A stretch of DNA of 64,000 bases. Source: a virus. Made by a program: the position numbers and the translations under genes. Positions 31,416 to 42,100 of this stretch are shown here, piece by piece. The notes under the pieces are model-generated. The model made no database searches, was not told the origin of the DNA, and saw only the letters and a list, made by a program, of their open reading frames with translations. Where the stretch lies: positions 1-64,000 of the IMG/VR virus record IMGVR_UViG_3300027659_000017. One strand, written 5' to 3'. Every line of letters starts with the position of its first letter. The first letter of the stretch is position 1.

Positions 31416-31997
31416 ATGAAGGAATTTAATAAACCTGATGTAAAATCTTCTAGGTATCGACCTGAAGCACACACTATTTTGACCAAAGAGTTCTTTGATA
31501 ACTTTAAAAAAGCACATCCTAAATACAAGGATATGGATAACAAACTTCTTAGAAAGATCATTAAGAGATTTAATCAGATAGTTTATCAGTCCGTAATTGA
31601 TACAAGAGATGGAGTGCAGTTGCCTGAACAGTTAGGCTGGTTATTTATTGGTACCTGTGATAGAAGTAAAAAGGACAATATTGATTTTGCTAAGTCTAAA
31701 AAGTACGGAGTAAAAGTTACTAATAACAACTGGGAAACAGATGGTAAGCTAGCTAAAATATTCTTTACTAACTATGCACCAAAACACAAAATGAAGAATA
31801 GAGAATTTTGGGGTTTTACAGCATGTAGAGAATTTAAAAGAGCAGTAGCCAAGTCATATCCAGAAAACTGGAATATGTACATTCAAGTGGTACCAAAGGC
31901 AAAGATTGATAAAGTTTATAATAGTGTAATTTACAGAGACCATTTAGATAAAGTGAACAAAAAGGCTTTAGAAAGTTATAATGAATTTGACATATGA
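31416..31997 (+). CDS. HU/IHF-like structural-region protein
   Basis: This is a 193-residue protein. The segment DNKLLRKIIKRFNQIVYQSV and the strand pair GVQLPEQLGWLFI (about residues 41-76) follow the helix-strand pattern of HU/IHF (helix, then V.LP..G.F). The C-terminal half is conserved in crAss-like phages, with NREFWGFTACREFKRAVAKS and YPENWNMYIQVV. crAss-like phages carry IHF-like subunits near the ring-protein genes, which fits this place. It may bind DNA at the portal or have become purely structural. If the promoter at 31407 is real, the start could be a later Met. Confidence 0.5.
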   Translation: MKEFNKPDVKSSRYRPEAHTILTKEFFDNFKKAHPKYKDMDNKLLRKIIKRFNQIVYQSVIDTRDGVQLPEQLGWLFIGTCDRSKKDNIDFAKSKKYGVKVTNNNWETDGKLAKIFFTNYAPKHKMKNREFWGFTACREFKRAVAKSYPENWNMYIQVVPKAKIDKVYNSVIYRDHLDKVNKKALESYNEFDI

Positions 31998-32656
31998 CAA
32001 CAATTGGGGAAGCAATATCAAGAGTAAGAAACACACTGAAAGCCGTAAAGGAAGATCCGTTTCTTACTGACAGAACAATATACTTTACAATAACAAAGTA
32101 TGGTCAATCTCTATTGAAGAGAGAAGACAATCAATTTAGATTGATGAAGATTAGTTCTGCATTCAATGTTCTTCCCTATGCCGAGTTAATTGATGTAGAT
32201 AAAGTAGAGGCTGGTTGTGCTGGTGTTTATTCAGGATGTTATTTTAAGAGAACTAAAGATAAGATCCCTACAGTCTTTGATGGAGCAATGGGTCCTATTA
32301 TACGTACTGTATCTTCAATAGATGGTTCTATTGAAATGTTCCGTACAGACCCAGGGACCTGGGTATCAATTACTAGATCTACTACATTCAAATATAATAA
32401 GAGACCATACTTCTGGTTCCTTAACGGATACTTATATTGCCCTAACATAGATTGGGATGCAATTAGAGTAGAAGCTATATTCAAAGATCAAGTAGAATCA
32501 TGTACTACAGATCCTTGCACAATTAGACAAGATGATCCACTACCTTTTCCAGAGTACTTGTTTTCTGAAATAGAACAGTTTGTAGTGAAAGAATTAACCA
32601 TGGCTATGCAGATTCCAACTGATGGATCTGATGATAGTCAAAATGTACTTAGATAA
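31994..32656 (+). CDS. Ring/adaptor-type tail protein
   Basis: This is a 220-residue protein with ITKYGQSLLKREDNQFRLMK (about 27-46), LNGYLYCPNIDWDAIRVEAI (about 141-160) and an acidic C-terminal segment FPEYLFSEIEQFVVKELTMA. The set is characteristic of the connector ring proteins next to the muzzle gene in crAss-like phages. The gene overlaps both neighbours by 1-4 bases, showing tight co-translation. The exact ring number cannot be assigned. Confidence 0.65.
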   Translation: MTTIGEAISRVRNTLKAVKEDPFLTDRTIYFTITKYGQSLLKREDNQFRLMKISSAFNVLPYAELIDVDKVEAGCAGVYSGCYFKRTKDKIPTVFDGAMGPIIRTVSSIDGSIEMFRTDPGTWVSITRSTTFKYNKRPYFWFLNGYLYCPNIDWDAIRVEAIFKDQVESCTTDPCTIRQDDPLPFPEYLFSEIEQFVVKELTMAMQIPTDGSDDSQNVLR

Positions 32657-33654
32657 TGGATTTTAACTACACACTCAAATATAGAACATTTGACCAGTTG
32701 CTGGAAGATGTTACTATTGACTTACACACGTTTGCTCTTGAGAATATGATTGAGCCTCAAACATTGATCAAGCTAGCACGTAAGTTAAATTATGAACTTG
32801 GATTGAGAATTAATCAAACTAAAGAAGCTGTATTAGATGTGACACATCATAAGGTAAAGCTACCGGATGATTTTTATACATTCAACTTTGCAATGATATG
32901 TGGTGACTTTCAAGAAGTTATTGGATATGATGGATATGCCGGTGGTACTAATATACAAGAGGTACCATACAGAGAATTTCCTTCTCAGGTATACACATGT
33001 GGGGCACCAGTAAATCAACCATGTTGTTCTAATGGATTAGAGGGTATATGTGTAACACATGATCCAAACAATCCTTATGGAGATACATCTGTAAAACCAC
33101 GTGTATTCTTAAACTGTAAGAACGAAGCCTATGAACTTGTACAGGTAATTAATCCAAGTACTACAAGATTGTTCCGTTTTCTAAGACCTCTTAGAATGAA
33201 AGCCAGTCAAGAGATTGAAGGTGATTGTCCTAACTTGTATTACAACACAGCAGATGAGGCTTGGATTAAATATGGCTTCCTGAATACTACATTTGAATCT
33301 GGAAAAGTTTACTTGAACTATCAAGGAGACTTGACTGATGATAATGGTAATTTACTTGTACCAGATCATGAACTTTTGAATGAATACTATGAGTATGCAT
33401 TTAAAGCAAGAATCTTAGAGAACTTGTTTTTGAATGGAGAAGATGTTGGTCAAAGAATACAACTCATTGAATCAAAACTCAGACCTGCAAGAAATCAAGC
33501 AATCAGTCTAGTTAACACTCCAAACTTTAGAGAGATGGAGAAAATGTGGTGGACTAATAGAAAAGCAATGTATGGTAAGTATTACTACATGTTTGAAAGT
33601 CATTCTCCTAATACTCCTTATACAAGAAGAAACGTTTCAACTAGAGTTATTTAA
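32656..33654 (+). CDS. Ring/adaptor-type tail protein
   Basis: This is a 332-residue protein with FDQLLEDVTIDLHTFALENM (about 13-32), a helix-rich start, and PQTLIKLARKLNYELGLRIN. It continues with HHKVKLPDDFYTFNFAMICG (about 69-88) and, near the end, LLNEYYEYAFKARILENLFL. This order (two helices, then KLPDDF strand) is shared by a conserved structural protein of crAss-like phages placed just before the muzzle gene. It is likely a second ring between portal and tail. Confidence 0.65.
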   Translation: MDFNYTLKYRTFDQLLEDVTIDLHTFALENMIEPQTLIKLARKLNYELGLRINQTKEAVLDVTHHKVKLPDDFYTFNFAMICGDFQEVIGYDGYAGGTNIQEVPYREFPSQVYTCGAPVNQPCCSNGLEGICVTHDPNNPYGDTSVKPRVFLNCKNEAYELVQVINPSTTRLFRFLRPLRMKASQEIEGDCPNLYYNTADEAWIKYGFLNTTFESGKVYLNYQGDLTDDNGNLLVPDHELLNEYYEYAFKARILENLFLNGEDVGQRIQLIESKLRPARNQAISLVNTPNFREMEKMWWTNRKAMYGKYYYMFESHSPNTPYTRRNVSTRVI

Positions 33655-33656
33655 TC

Positions 33657-36600
33657 ATGGCAAAAGATCAAGGTATACAAGACACTAGTAAGGTTTTAAG
33701 TAACTCCTTTACAAAAGGATTAAATAAAGATTCTGACCCTTCATTTGTTTCTGAAGGTATGTGGACACATGCCCGAAATGTTGTAAATAACACAATTGAA
33801 GGTGACGTAGGTACATTATCAAATGAGATCTCAAATGTTCTTTGCGGAACCACAGGAAGAACAATGCCGGCAACAGTGACAGATAAATATATCATTGGTG
33901 CTATCTATCTTTATTCTGATAAATGGTTAGTATTTACGGCAGGACATGGAAACACTGGTCAAAGAATAACATCAGAGATTGGTTTGTACGAAGAAGACAT
34001 CTGTAAGTATAGAGAGATTGTACAGGATCCTTGTTTGAATTTTGATAAAAGATATCTTATCTCTGGTGCTTCTAGAGAAAAAGAAGATTGTACTTGGCAG
34101 GTATACTGGGTAGATGCATTTAATCCAGATAGATTTTTAAATGTTGGTGACCCACAGACATGGCCAGATGCAAGTTACAACTGGGTAGGTGGTGGAGCAA
34201 ATAGTATGAACTATTATTCAAATGGTAGTGATAGTACATTTCTATGGCCGGGTGTTAATTGGAATAAAAACATAACAGTAATTAACGACTGTGATTTTGT
34301 TACTAATACAAATACATTAAATTGTGATCATATAAGACTTGCTAGGTTAATGGAGACACCATGTCTTAATTTGACTTTAGGACAATCTGGTGGGACCATG
34401 GCCAATGGTACTTATTTTGCAATGATTGCATATTGTATCAAAGGCCAGAAAGTAACTGACTGGTTTTCCCAAAGTAATTTTCAGTTTATATACAATGTCA
34501 ATGATTTGTCAGGTTCATTAACACTTGAGGTTAATGCTGATTCAGAAAACTTTGATGAGTTTATTTTAGCAATTGTTGAAGCTACTAACCAACAGACAGT
34601 TGCTTCTCAAATGGGATTCTATTCTACTAAGACTACAAGAATTGCAATTGATCAAATTAACATTGCTACAGTTAAAATTCCATTAGAGCAGTTACCTATT
34701 ACTACACCGGTATATGAAACATCAGATCAGATGACTGATGTAAATGGATATCTATTGAGAGTTGGTCCTAGATCAAAATTTGACTTTAACTATCAACCAC
34801 TTGCCAATATGATCAGAGCAAAATGGGCAAGTGTAGAATACCCAGCTGATTATTATATGAAGGGTGGGAATAAAACAAACTATCTGAGAGACGAAGTATA
34901 TACATTTTACATCAGATGGGTATATGATACTGGAGATAAGTCTGCATCATATCATATTCCAGGTAGAGCACCTAGAAGTTTTAATGTACCTGGTATAGGT
35001 TCTAGATTTGAAACAGAGGCTTTAATAGATCCAAATGCTTTAACTATAGATGATCAAGTATTTGAAGTTTACAATACGGCTTCTATTACCCCGGGAGGAT
35101 TAACTGGTACAACTACTGATGATGGAGGTACTGTAATTGCAGTAGGGGATATGGGTTACTGGCAGTCTTCTGAAAGATATCCTGACAACAGACCTGACAT
35201 TTGGAATCCAAGTGAATATTGTTGGACGGGTGCTGCAGCACAAAATGGTTCTTTTGATTTATGTGGTAAGAATATCAGACATCATAAGTTTCCAGAAAAC
35301 TTTATTGCTAATAGTACTTCTACAGATGCAGTACACTTTAGACCAAATGCAAACATCCCGACCAATGGTCAAGATTTTGCAATCAGGTTAATGGGTGTAT
35401 ACTTTGAAAACATTACTCTTCCAAAAGATCAACAAGGTAAAGACATCCCTGGTATTGTGGGTTATGAAATTCTAAGAGGTTCTAGAGAAGGTAACAAAAC
35501 TATTGTAGCAAAAGGTATGGTCAACAACTTCCGTACTTTCCAATTAAGAGGAAAGCTGGCACAAGGAAGAACTGGACTTTATGCTAACTACCCATACAAC
35601 ACAATTGTACCAATTGGAAGTTCTACAGATCCTGATGACCACAACTACTTGTATAATGATCCTTACATAAAGAATGAGGACTCAGATAACAATGTGGTTA
35701 ATCAATCTATACCGTCAGATATCTTTACATTCCATTCCCCGGATACAATGTTCCGTACACCTTATTTATCTACTACAGAATTTAAGTCTTATGGAATCTT
35801 GAGTGGATATGCTGACTTAGAATTCCAGGAACCAAATGGTCATCCTAATTGGAAATTGTTAGCAAATGCTGTTGTATTTCCTATGATTGTAGGTGGAGTT
35901 GCTGAAGCTATTATTTCTATGTTAGGTAAGAGAACAGTCAATACTCCAAAAGTTTTAAGTTATACAGAACAATATAGAGGTCTTGCTGGAGTTGGTCCAA
36001 TTATTTTTGCATCAGGTTCTAGTACTATTCAGAGTTCAACAGCACAAAATACAGCACTAGGTTTAATTGGAACAGCAGCAACTGCATACAATACTTTTGT
36101 AAATAACTATTACAATGGTCCTGCAACACTTGATGTTGGTTTAATGTTGGCTTTGGGATATTCAGGTACATTATATGAAGGTGCACTATCAAACTACGTT
36201 AATGTAGTAAATACTAATGCTAATTCAGCAGGTATTCCAAAAATTGCAAAATTAGAAGGCTCATTTGAATTTCCAAAATGGGCATATTTAGATCCAGTAA
36301 CAAGACTACTTGGTGCAGCAAATCAAATAGCATATTACTTTGCAGAAGGAGCAGACATTGCACTAAAAGTGTTTTATGCAATAACACCATATAGACAATA
36401 TGCTCTACAACAAGTAAGTCATGGGTTCTATGGTAATATGTTTCCAACTTCAGCTAATGCTCTAAAAAGATTTGACATAGATGATAGTTTTTATATCCGT
36501 GATAATATACAAGAGGTGAGTAAATACCAAGATGTAGTTTCCGGAGTATACCGTACCTATTCAATCAATAATTTAAAGAGATCAGATGCTGTAGTAGTAA

Positions 36601-39101
36601 GAACTAAATCCGGACCATATTATAATCCAGCATATCCAACAGGTGTTAATATAGGTCCTAATCTTATTACATCTGGTATGAGAGATGTTTCTTTGATTAC
36701 ACTTGGTGGGGTAGTTCAATATGATTCAAGTGCGGCATTTTTAACAAATGATCTTCCAACATTTGATGATGACAAAAAAGATATACCATTCAGTTTATCA
36801 ATTGCAAGTCATTACGGTGGGTTAAAGACACGAGTAAGAAATCAATATGGACAGGTAGGAAGTGAAAATGAAATTGTAATTACTACATGTGAGCAAAGAT
36901 TAAAAGACTATACTTTAGCTGAGACTTCATGGACATGTCCTATTGATTCAATATTCTATGAATCTAAAGTAATCATCAGAACTCCATTAGTATTTGGGGG
37001 AGATACTTATATCAATAGATATACAGAAAAGAATAATATGATGTTCTTCTATGACTGGTTGTATGGACAGCCTGATGGATTTGAATACAACTATTATTTA
37101 AGAAGCATGATTCCTCAAGCAAGATTTAAAGCAAATAGTATTGCATATGATACTGGCTACTTGTCTGAGGTATTTAATTTTGGATCACCATCTATACCTG
37201 GTACCGGTGCATTCCCTGGAGCTTTTTATAATTTGGATTACTATGTTAATAGCAATAGGTTCTATAATTATACAAATGATGTTTCAGAAGGTAACTGGAT
37301 TGGTGACAGGTACAGAGGTTTGTGGTCTGTAAAGGAAGCATATTTCTATCTTGCTAATTCTGGTATCAGAGATTTCTTTGTTGAATCTGAAGTTCTAGTT
37401 GACTTTAGAAAACAAAGTATATACGAAGGAGGAAAACATTATGATCCGTATAGATATACGGACTATGTTGCAATGTTTAACATGAATCCAGACGTTATGG
37501 GAAAATTGAGTGAGTACATTTATGATTACTCACTTAGTGTATCTAAACTTTACAACCAGTATTTTTCTGCGGGAAGTACTCAAGGTAAGTACTATGATCC
37601 TAATGTAGCCAAGTTATGTTACACATACTATCCAGATAGAATTATCTATTCATTGCCTCAACAATATGAAGCAATAAAAGATAGCTGGTTCATTTACTTA
37701 ATCAATAACTACAAGGAATTCAAAGGACAAATCTCTGGAGTAAAGGCAATCAACAAAAGTGGTATATTCATTACTTTCAAAAATGAAAGTCCTTTGATGT
37801 ATCAGGGTGTAGATACACTTGAAACAGATTTGAATACTAAGATTACTATTGGTGATGGAGGATTATTCTCACAACCACAACAAGCAGTAATTAATGCTGA
37901 CCGTGCATATGAATATGGTTCTTCTCAAAATAGATTGTCTGTAATATCTACTCCGGTAGGTATATTCTACATGTCTCAAAATCAAGGAAGGATATTCTCG
38001 TATGGTAGTAATCTGGATGAGATTTCTCAGGCCGGATTGAAATGGTGGTTCATCTTGTACATGCCTTATAGGCTTACACAAGACTTCCCAGACTATCCTT
38101 GGAAAGATAATCCAGTAGCAGGTATTGGATGTCAAGCAACCTATGACAGCACAAGTACCATTTTATACTTTAGTAAGAAAGATTATCACTTAAGGGATGA
38201 GTATAAAGGACGTGTGACTTATCAGCCTATGACGGCAAATGGTTCAGGAGATTACTTTATACTTGATGGTCATAAAAACTTGAGATATAACTTGGGAGAT
38301 CCTCTTATATTTGAGGATGCATCATGGACTATTAGTTATGACCCTAAGAATCAGTATTGGATTAGTTTCCATGACTGGCATCCGGATCTAGTTATTCCTA
38401 CTAAAGATATATTTATCAGTTCTAAGAAGAATACTCTGTGGAAACATAACTATATCTGTGATGGCTACTGTAACTATTATGGTGTACAGTATGGCTTTGA
38501 ACTTGAATTCCCAGTTGTATCCGGTCAAACAGTAATGACTGCTAGATCTATAGAATACATATTAGAGTGCTATCGTAGAAATGGTAATAGTTGTATTGAC
38601 CAGCACCATGTGTTGGATTACAACTTTGACCAGGCTGTGATATACAACTCTGAACAAGTATCCGGCTACCTTAACTTGAATCTATATCCTAAGAATGATA
38701 TAAACCAGTCATTGCAATATCCTAAACTAAACGGGAACCTGAGCTCATATGACATCCTTTTCTCTAAAGAAGAAAACAAGTATAGGTTTAACCAGTTCTG
38801 GGATATAACAAAGAACAGAGATGAATTCCCTATTGGTTCAAACTATCCACCAACGGGACCAGTAATTCCAGGAACGACAATACTACAAGGTTCGTACTCT
38901 TCTGAGAATACTTGGATCACATCTCAAGATGGTTTTACACGTATACTAAATCCTAACAATATGGATTACGGGAAACCTGAATTAGAAAGAAAGAAGTTTA
39001 GACATTACTTAAATTTCATAAATTTAAGGAGAGATAAGTGTGACAATGTAAACATGATTCTTAAAATGTCAAGTAGTAAAAATCAATTTTCTCCTAGATA
39101 A
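33657..39101 (+). CDS. Large tail protein (muzzle-type, crAss-like)
   Basis: This is a 1814-residue protein. The N-terminus reads SNSFTKGLNKDSDPSFVSEG and MWTHARNVVNN, the hallmark of the large tail protein (muzzle or stabilisation-type) of crAss-like phages. The rest is beta-rich with few predicted coiled coils, including long segments with Tyr and Asn (for example EYNYYLRSMIPQARFKANS). It would form the tail end that holds cargo proteins and opens on infection. It directly follows the ring genes by 2 bases and overlaps the first giant protein by 1 base. Assignment rests on the N-terminal motif, size and gene order. Confidence 0.75.
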   Translation: MAKDQGIQDTSKVLSNSFTKGLNKDSDPSFVSEGMWTHARNVVNNTIEGDVGTLSNEISNVLCGTTGRTMPATVTDKYIIGAIYLYSDKWLVFTAGHGNTGQRITSEIGLYEEDICKYREIVQDPCLNFDKRYLISGASREKEDCTWQVYWVDAFNPDRFLNVGDPQTWPDASYNWVGGGANSMNYYSNGSDSTFLWPGVNWNKNITVINDCDFVTNTNTLNCDHIRLARLMETPCLNLTLGQSGGTMANGTYFAMIAYCIKGQKVTDWFSQSNFQFIYNVNDLSGSLTLEVNADSENFDEFILAIVEATNQQTVASQMGFYSTKTTRIAIDQINIATVKIPLEQLPITTPVYETSDQMTDVNGYLLRVGPRSKFDFNYQPLANMIRAKWASVEYPADYYMKGGNKTNYLRDEVYTFYIRWVYDTGDKSASYHIPGRAPRSFNVPGIGSRFETEALIDPNALTIDDQVFEVYNTASITPGGLTGTTTDDGGTVIAVGDMGYWQSSERYPDNRPDIWNPSEYCWTGAAAQNGSFDLCGKNIRHHKFPENFIANSTSTDAVHFRPNANIPTNGQDFAIRLMGVYFENITLPKDQQGKDIPGIVGYEILRGSREGNKTIVAKGMVNNFRTFQLRGKLAQGRTGLYANYPYNTIVPIGSSTDPDDHNYLYNDPYIKNEDSDNNVVNQSIPSDIFTFHSPDTMFRTPYLSTTEFKSYGILSGYADLEFQEPNGHPNWKLLANAVVFPMIVGGVAEAIISMLGKRTVNTPKVLSYTEQYRGLAGVGPIIFASGSSTIQSSTAQNTALGLIGTAATAYNTFVNNYYNGPATLDVGLMLALGYSGTLYEGALSNYVNVVNTNANSAGIPKIAKLEGSFEFPKWAYLDPVTRLLGAANQIAYYFAEGADIALKVFYAITPYRQYALQQVSHGFYGNMFPTSANALKRFDIDDSFYIRDNIQEVSKYQDVVSGVYRTYSINNLKRSDAVVVRTKSGPYYNPAYPTGVNIGPNLITSGMRDVSLITLGGVVQYDSSAAFLTNDLPTFDDDKKDIPFSLSIASHYGGLKTRVRNQYGQVGSENEIVITTCEQRLKDYTLAETSWTCPIDSIFYESKVIIRTPLVFGGDTYINRYTEKNNMMFFYDWLYGQPDGFEYNYYLRSMIPQARFKANSIAYDTGYLSEVFNFGSPSIPGTGAFPGAFYNLDYYVNSNRFYNYTNDVSEGNWIGDRYRGLWSVKEAYFYLANSGIRDFFVESEVLVDFRKQSIYEGGKHYDPYRYTDYVAMFNMNPDVMGKLSEYIYDYSLSVSKLYNQYFSAGSTQGKYYDPNVAKLCYTYYPDRIIYSLPQQYEAIKDSWFIYLINNYKEFKGQISGVKAINKSGIFITFKNESPLMYQGVDTLETDLNTKITIGDGGLFSQPQQAVINADRAYEYGSSQNRLSVISTPVGIFYMSQNQGRIFSYGSNLDEISQAGLKWWFILYMPYRLTQDFPDYPWKDNPVAGIGCQATYDSTSTILYFSKKDYHLRDEYKGRVTYQPMTANGSGDYFILDGHKNLRYNLGDPLIFEDASWTISYDPKNQYWISFHDWHPDLVIPTKDIFISSKKNTLWKHNYICDGYCNYYGVQYGFELEFPVVSGQTVMTARSIEYILECYRRNGNSCIDQHHVLDYNFDQAVIYNSEQVSGYLNLNLYPKNDINQSLQYPKLNGNLSSYDILFSKEENKYRFNQFWDITKNRDEFPIGSNYPPTGPVIPGTTILQGSYSSENTWITSQDGFTRILNPNNMDYGKPELERKKFRHYLNFINLRRDKCDNVNMILKMSSSKNQFSPR

Positions 39102-42100
39102 TGTATAATAAAAAAGTTCTTATTGATGCTCTCAAAACTCTGGGTACACCTTCTACACCTAAGAAGTATAACTTCAATGATGGAGGTGCAAAAAATACTG
39201 GATTAAATGAGGTACCATACAAACAAGTTAGTGTTAAGCCATCAAATGTTGCAGGTAAAGGTTTGTTTGCAGATGAGCCAATTAAGGCCGGAGAAATAAT
39301 TGGTCTTTCTCATATCAAATCTTTTTATGAAAGAGGTGGTCAGAATTATATGAAGAGTCAAGAGACACCGGTTGTAGGTAAGTATTATAATCACTCTGAT
39401 GATGCATTTAATGCTGGTTCTATTATTGAAGGTAACAAAAGATATTTAAGAGCTCTCAGAGATATTGAAGCTGGAGAAGAGATACTTGGTAATTACCGTG
39501 AAGATGATGATCCTTCATTGGAAAGTCCAGATGATTTTAAGAGAGGTGGTTCTTTACCAAGAATGCCTAGAAAGAAAAACTCCAGAGGGTATTCTAGAAG
39601 TTTAGAAGCTACAAATAAGTTCTTTACTGAAAATGCATTCTTTGCCAAACCTAAGTCAAGAAAGAATAAAGTATATGATCCTAATTCAAAATACTATAGA
39701 AAAGGAGGAGCTTCTTCTCCAGAAGAATGGGAACAAGAAATTAGAGCTATAGAAAGTCAAATAGGAAATCCTAAAAACTGGACTCTAGAGGATCGTAATC
39801 TTTTACAAGATAAACTTAATGCTTATAAAAACTGGAGAGAAACAACTCCAGAAGGACAAGCTGTTAAAGATTCTCATAATGTACCAGGTGAGTATGAGGC
39901 TTTTATACCTGAGCATTTAAACGGAGCTCCTTATAATACATCAGGTCCAAGATACATAGAAGAATCTATGGAACAATATCCTGTTGGTAGTGCACCAAAA
40001 GTATATGGGAATGAGCCGGAAGATTATCAAAGATTTTTAGATTACAATCAAACAGCTCCTGAAAACAGAAGAGGTTATGAAGAGTATAGATATGGAGATC
40101 CAAATTCATATGATCACTATGGTATGTGGGATGCTCTTGGTAAACCAAAAGATTTTCAAGAAGCTCTTCAAATGAATCCTGATTGGACACCAGATGAATA
40201 TGATGGATCATATCATGGATTCAGTGTTAATCCTAACACAGGTGTGTTTCTTAAATCTGGTAAACCTGGATTAAAACCTGGAGATACTACCTGGATGGAA
40301 ATAGCTGGACATTATCTTAGCCCTAGAGCAGATATAGACACACCAGTATTTGATCCAGAGATAGGTAGATTTAAATATGTTCCTAATGAAGAATATATTG
40401 AAACAAAACTTTCACCAGAAGACATAGACAAGTACGTAAAAGGAGGTTATATTGTTGAAGACATTTCTGTACCTAAACTTACTAAAGCTAGAACTGGTTT
40501 AGAAGTTATTAAAACAGCTTTACCTTTTCTTAAAAAAACTGCACCAACTATGTTAGATTTAAAAAATCTTCCAGTTGGTTTTAATCCATCTGAACTTTCA
40601 TTTCCATTATTAATTAATGGTTCAAGTGGTTTTATACATACTGCACCTAACAGAAAACTTAATGATAATCTTTTTCATTTTGCAGCTAGCATGAAAAACC
40701 CATTGGAAGCAGGAAGAGCATTCAATATAATCAATCAAGCTTTTCCGTTTGCCAATCCCTCAATATTAGAACCAGCTAGTTTAAGTCTTGACTCTTTGAA
40801 TCTTTTATTAAACATGGGTCAGAAACGTGATTGGGATATGAGGTATGCTGATCATCATATTCCATTAAACTTCTTTTCTGAACATAATGATTTATTTGGT
40901 GATCTTGGTAGTACTAGAAGTGCACTACATCAAGCAATAGGTTCACAGTCTAAAAAAACTGGTAATGAAATGGTAGATAGACTGAATGCATATCTAAATG
41001 GAAGAGGGATACAACAGAAAGCATATCTACAATCACATGCTCCAGGATTAAGACAAATCATGATTCCTAACTTTCAACTAACTAGAAAATATGCTAAAGG
41101 AGGAACTAAGAATAATCCACCTGTATTAGGATCTTTACTTAAAGCTGTTACAAGATCTAACTATAATCCATTAAGTATACCTATTAAGTTAGCTGGTGAA
41201 AAAATTGCTAGAATAGGTCCTTTACCTTATAGAACAAAAGATGAAATAATAAAAAGTTTAACAGGTAAAATGGAACCGGCTTATTTTGGGCAAACTGGTA
41301 TTTATGGTTCAGATTCATCATTATTTTGGAATGACCCAGATGGTCCATTAATGAAGGATATATATGGTCTAGGTAAAAGAGATTTAATAGCTAACTATTT
41401 TAGAGGTATTGATACAGGATTCAAACCAATTGAATATGACTTTAATAATGATCCTGGTCTACAAGCTGCCATAAAACAGTATGGTCCTTTAAAAGCTTAT
41501 GAACTTTTATCTCAACAAGCTCATGGTGAACCATTAGAAGATGGTCGTATTGGTTATGCATTACGTGTGCATAATGATGCTATGAAAAAGTATGGTTTTG
41601 ATCCAGCTTTGTTTATTAAATATAATGATTGGGACTTTCATAAATTTAATCCTCTTGGATCTCCAGAATTTATAAAACAAAGTTATCATGATTTGTTTGA
41701 TAGATATGGACAAGAAACTATTCCAATTGAAATTCAATCTGATGCTTCAAAAGGAAATCCTGAATTTATGATGGCAGGCAATCCAGTAACTCCAGCAGAT
41801 AATATTGGAGGTCATATGGGTTTCTTACAAAGAACACCTGAGGAAGAATTTAATTTTACCACAAGAGATTTGTGGGGATTCAGACCAGAAGCATACAATA
41901 GCAAATGGAATATGGATACCAAAATGAAACAAGGCCAAACACAATTGATGGATGCTTTTGGTAAACCCTTTGTTCTTACACAGACTAATCCTATTCAATT
42001 TAACACATATAAGAACTTTAAGAAGAAGTTCTTTAAGAAGGGTGGTGCTAAGACTAATCCACCACTTCTTGGTAATATGGCTAAGGCTATACAAAGAGGA

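Noticed and set aside
36000-36480. Ala/Gly-rich hydrophobic part of the muzzle-type protein as membrane segments
   Set aside because: The stretches are interrupted by polar residues and fit a beta or helical virion domain better than clear membrane spans.
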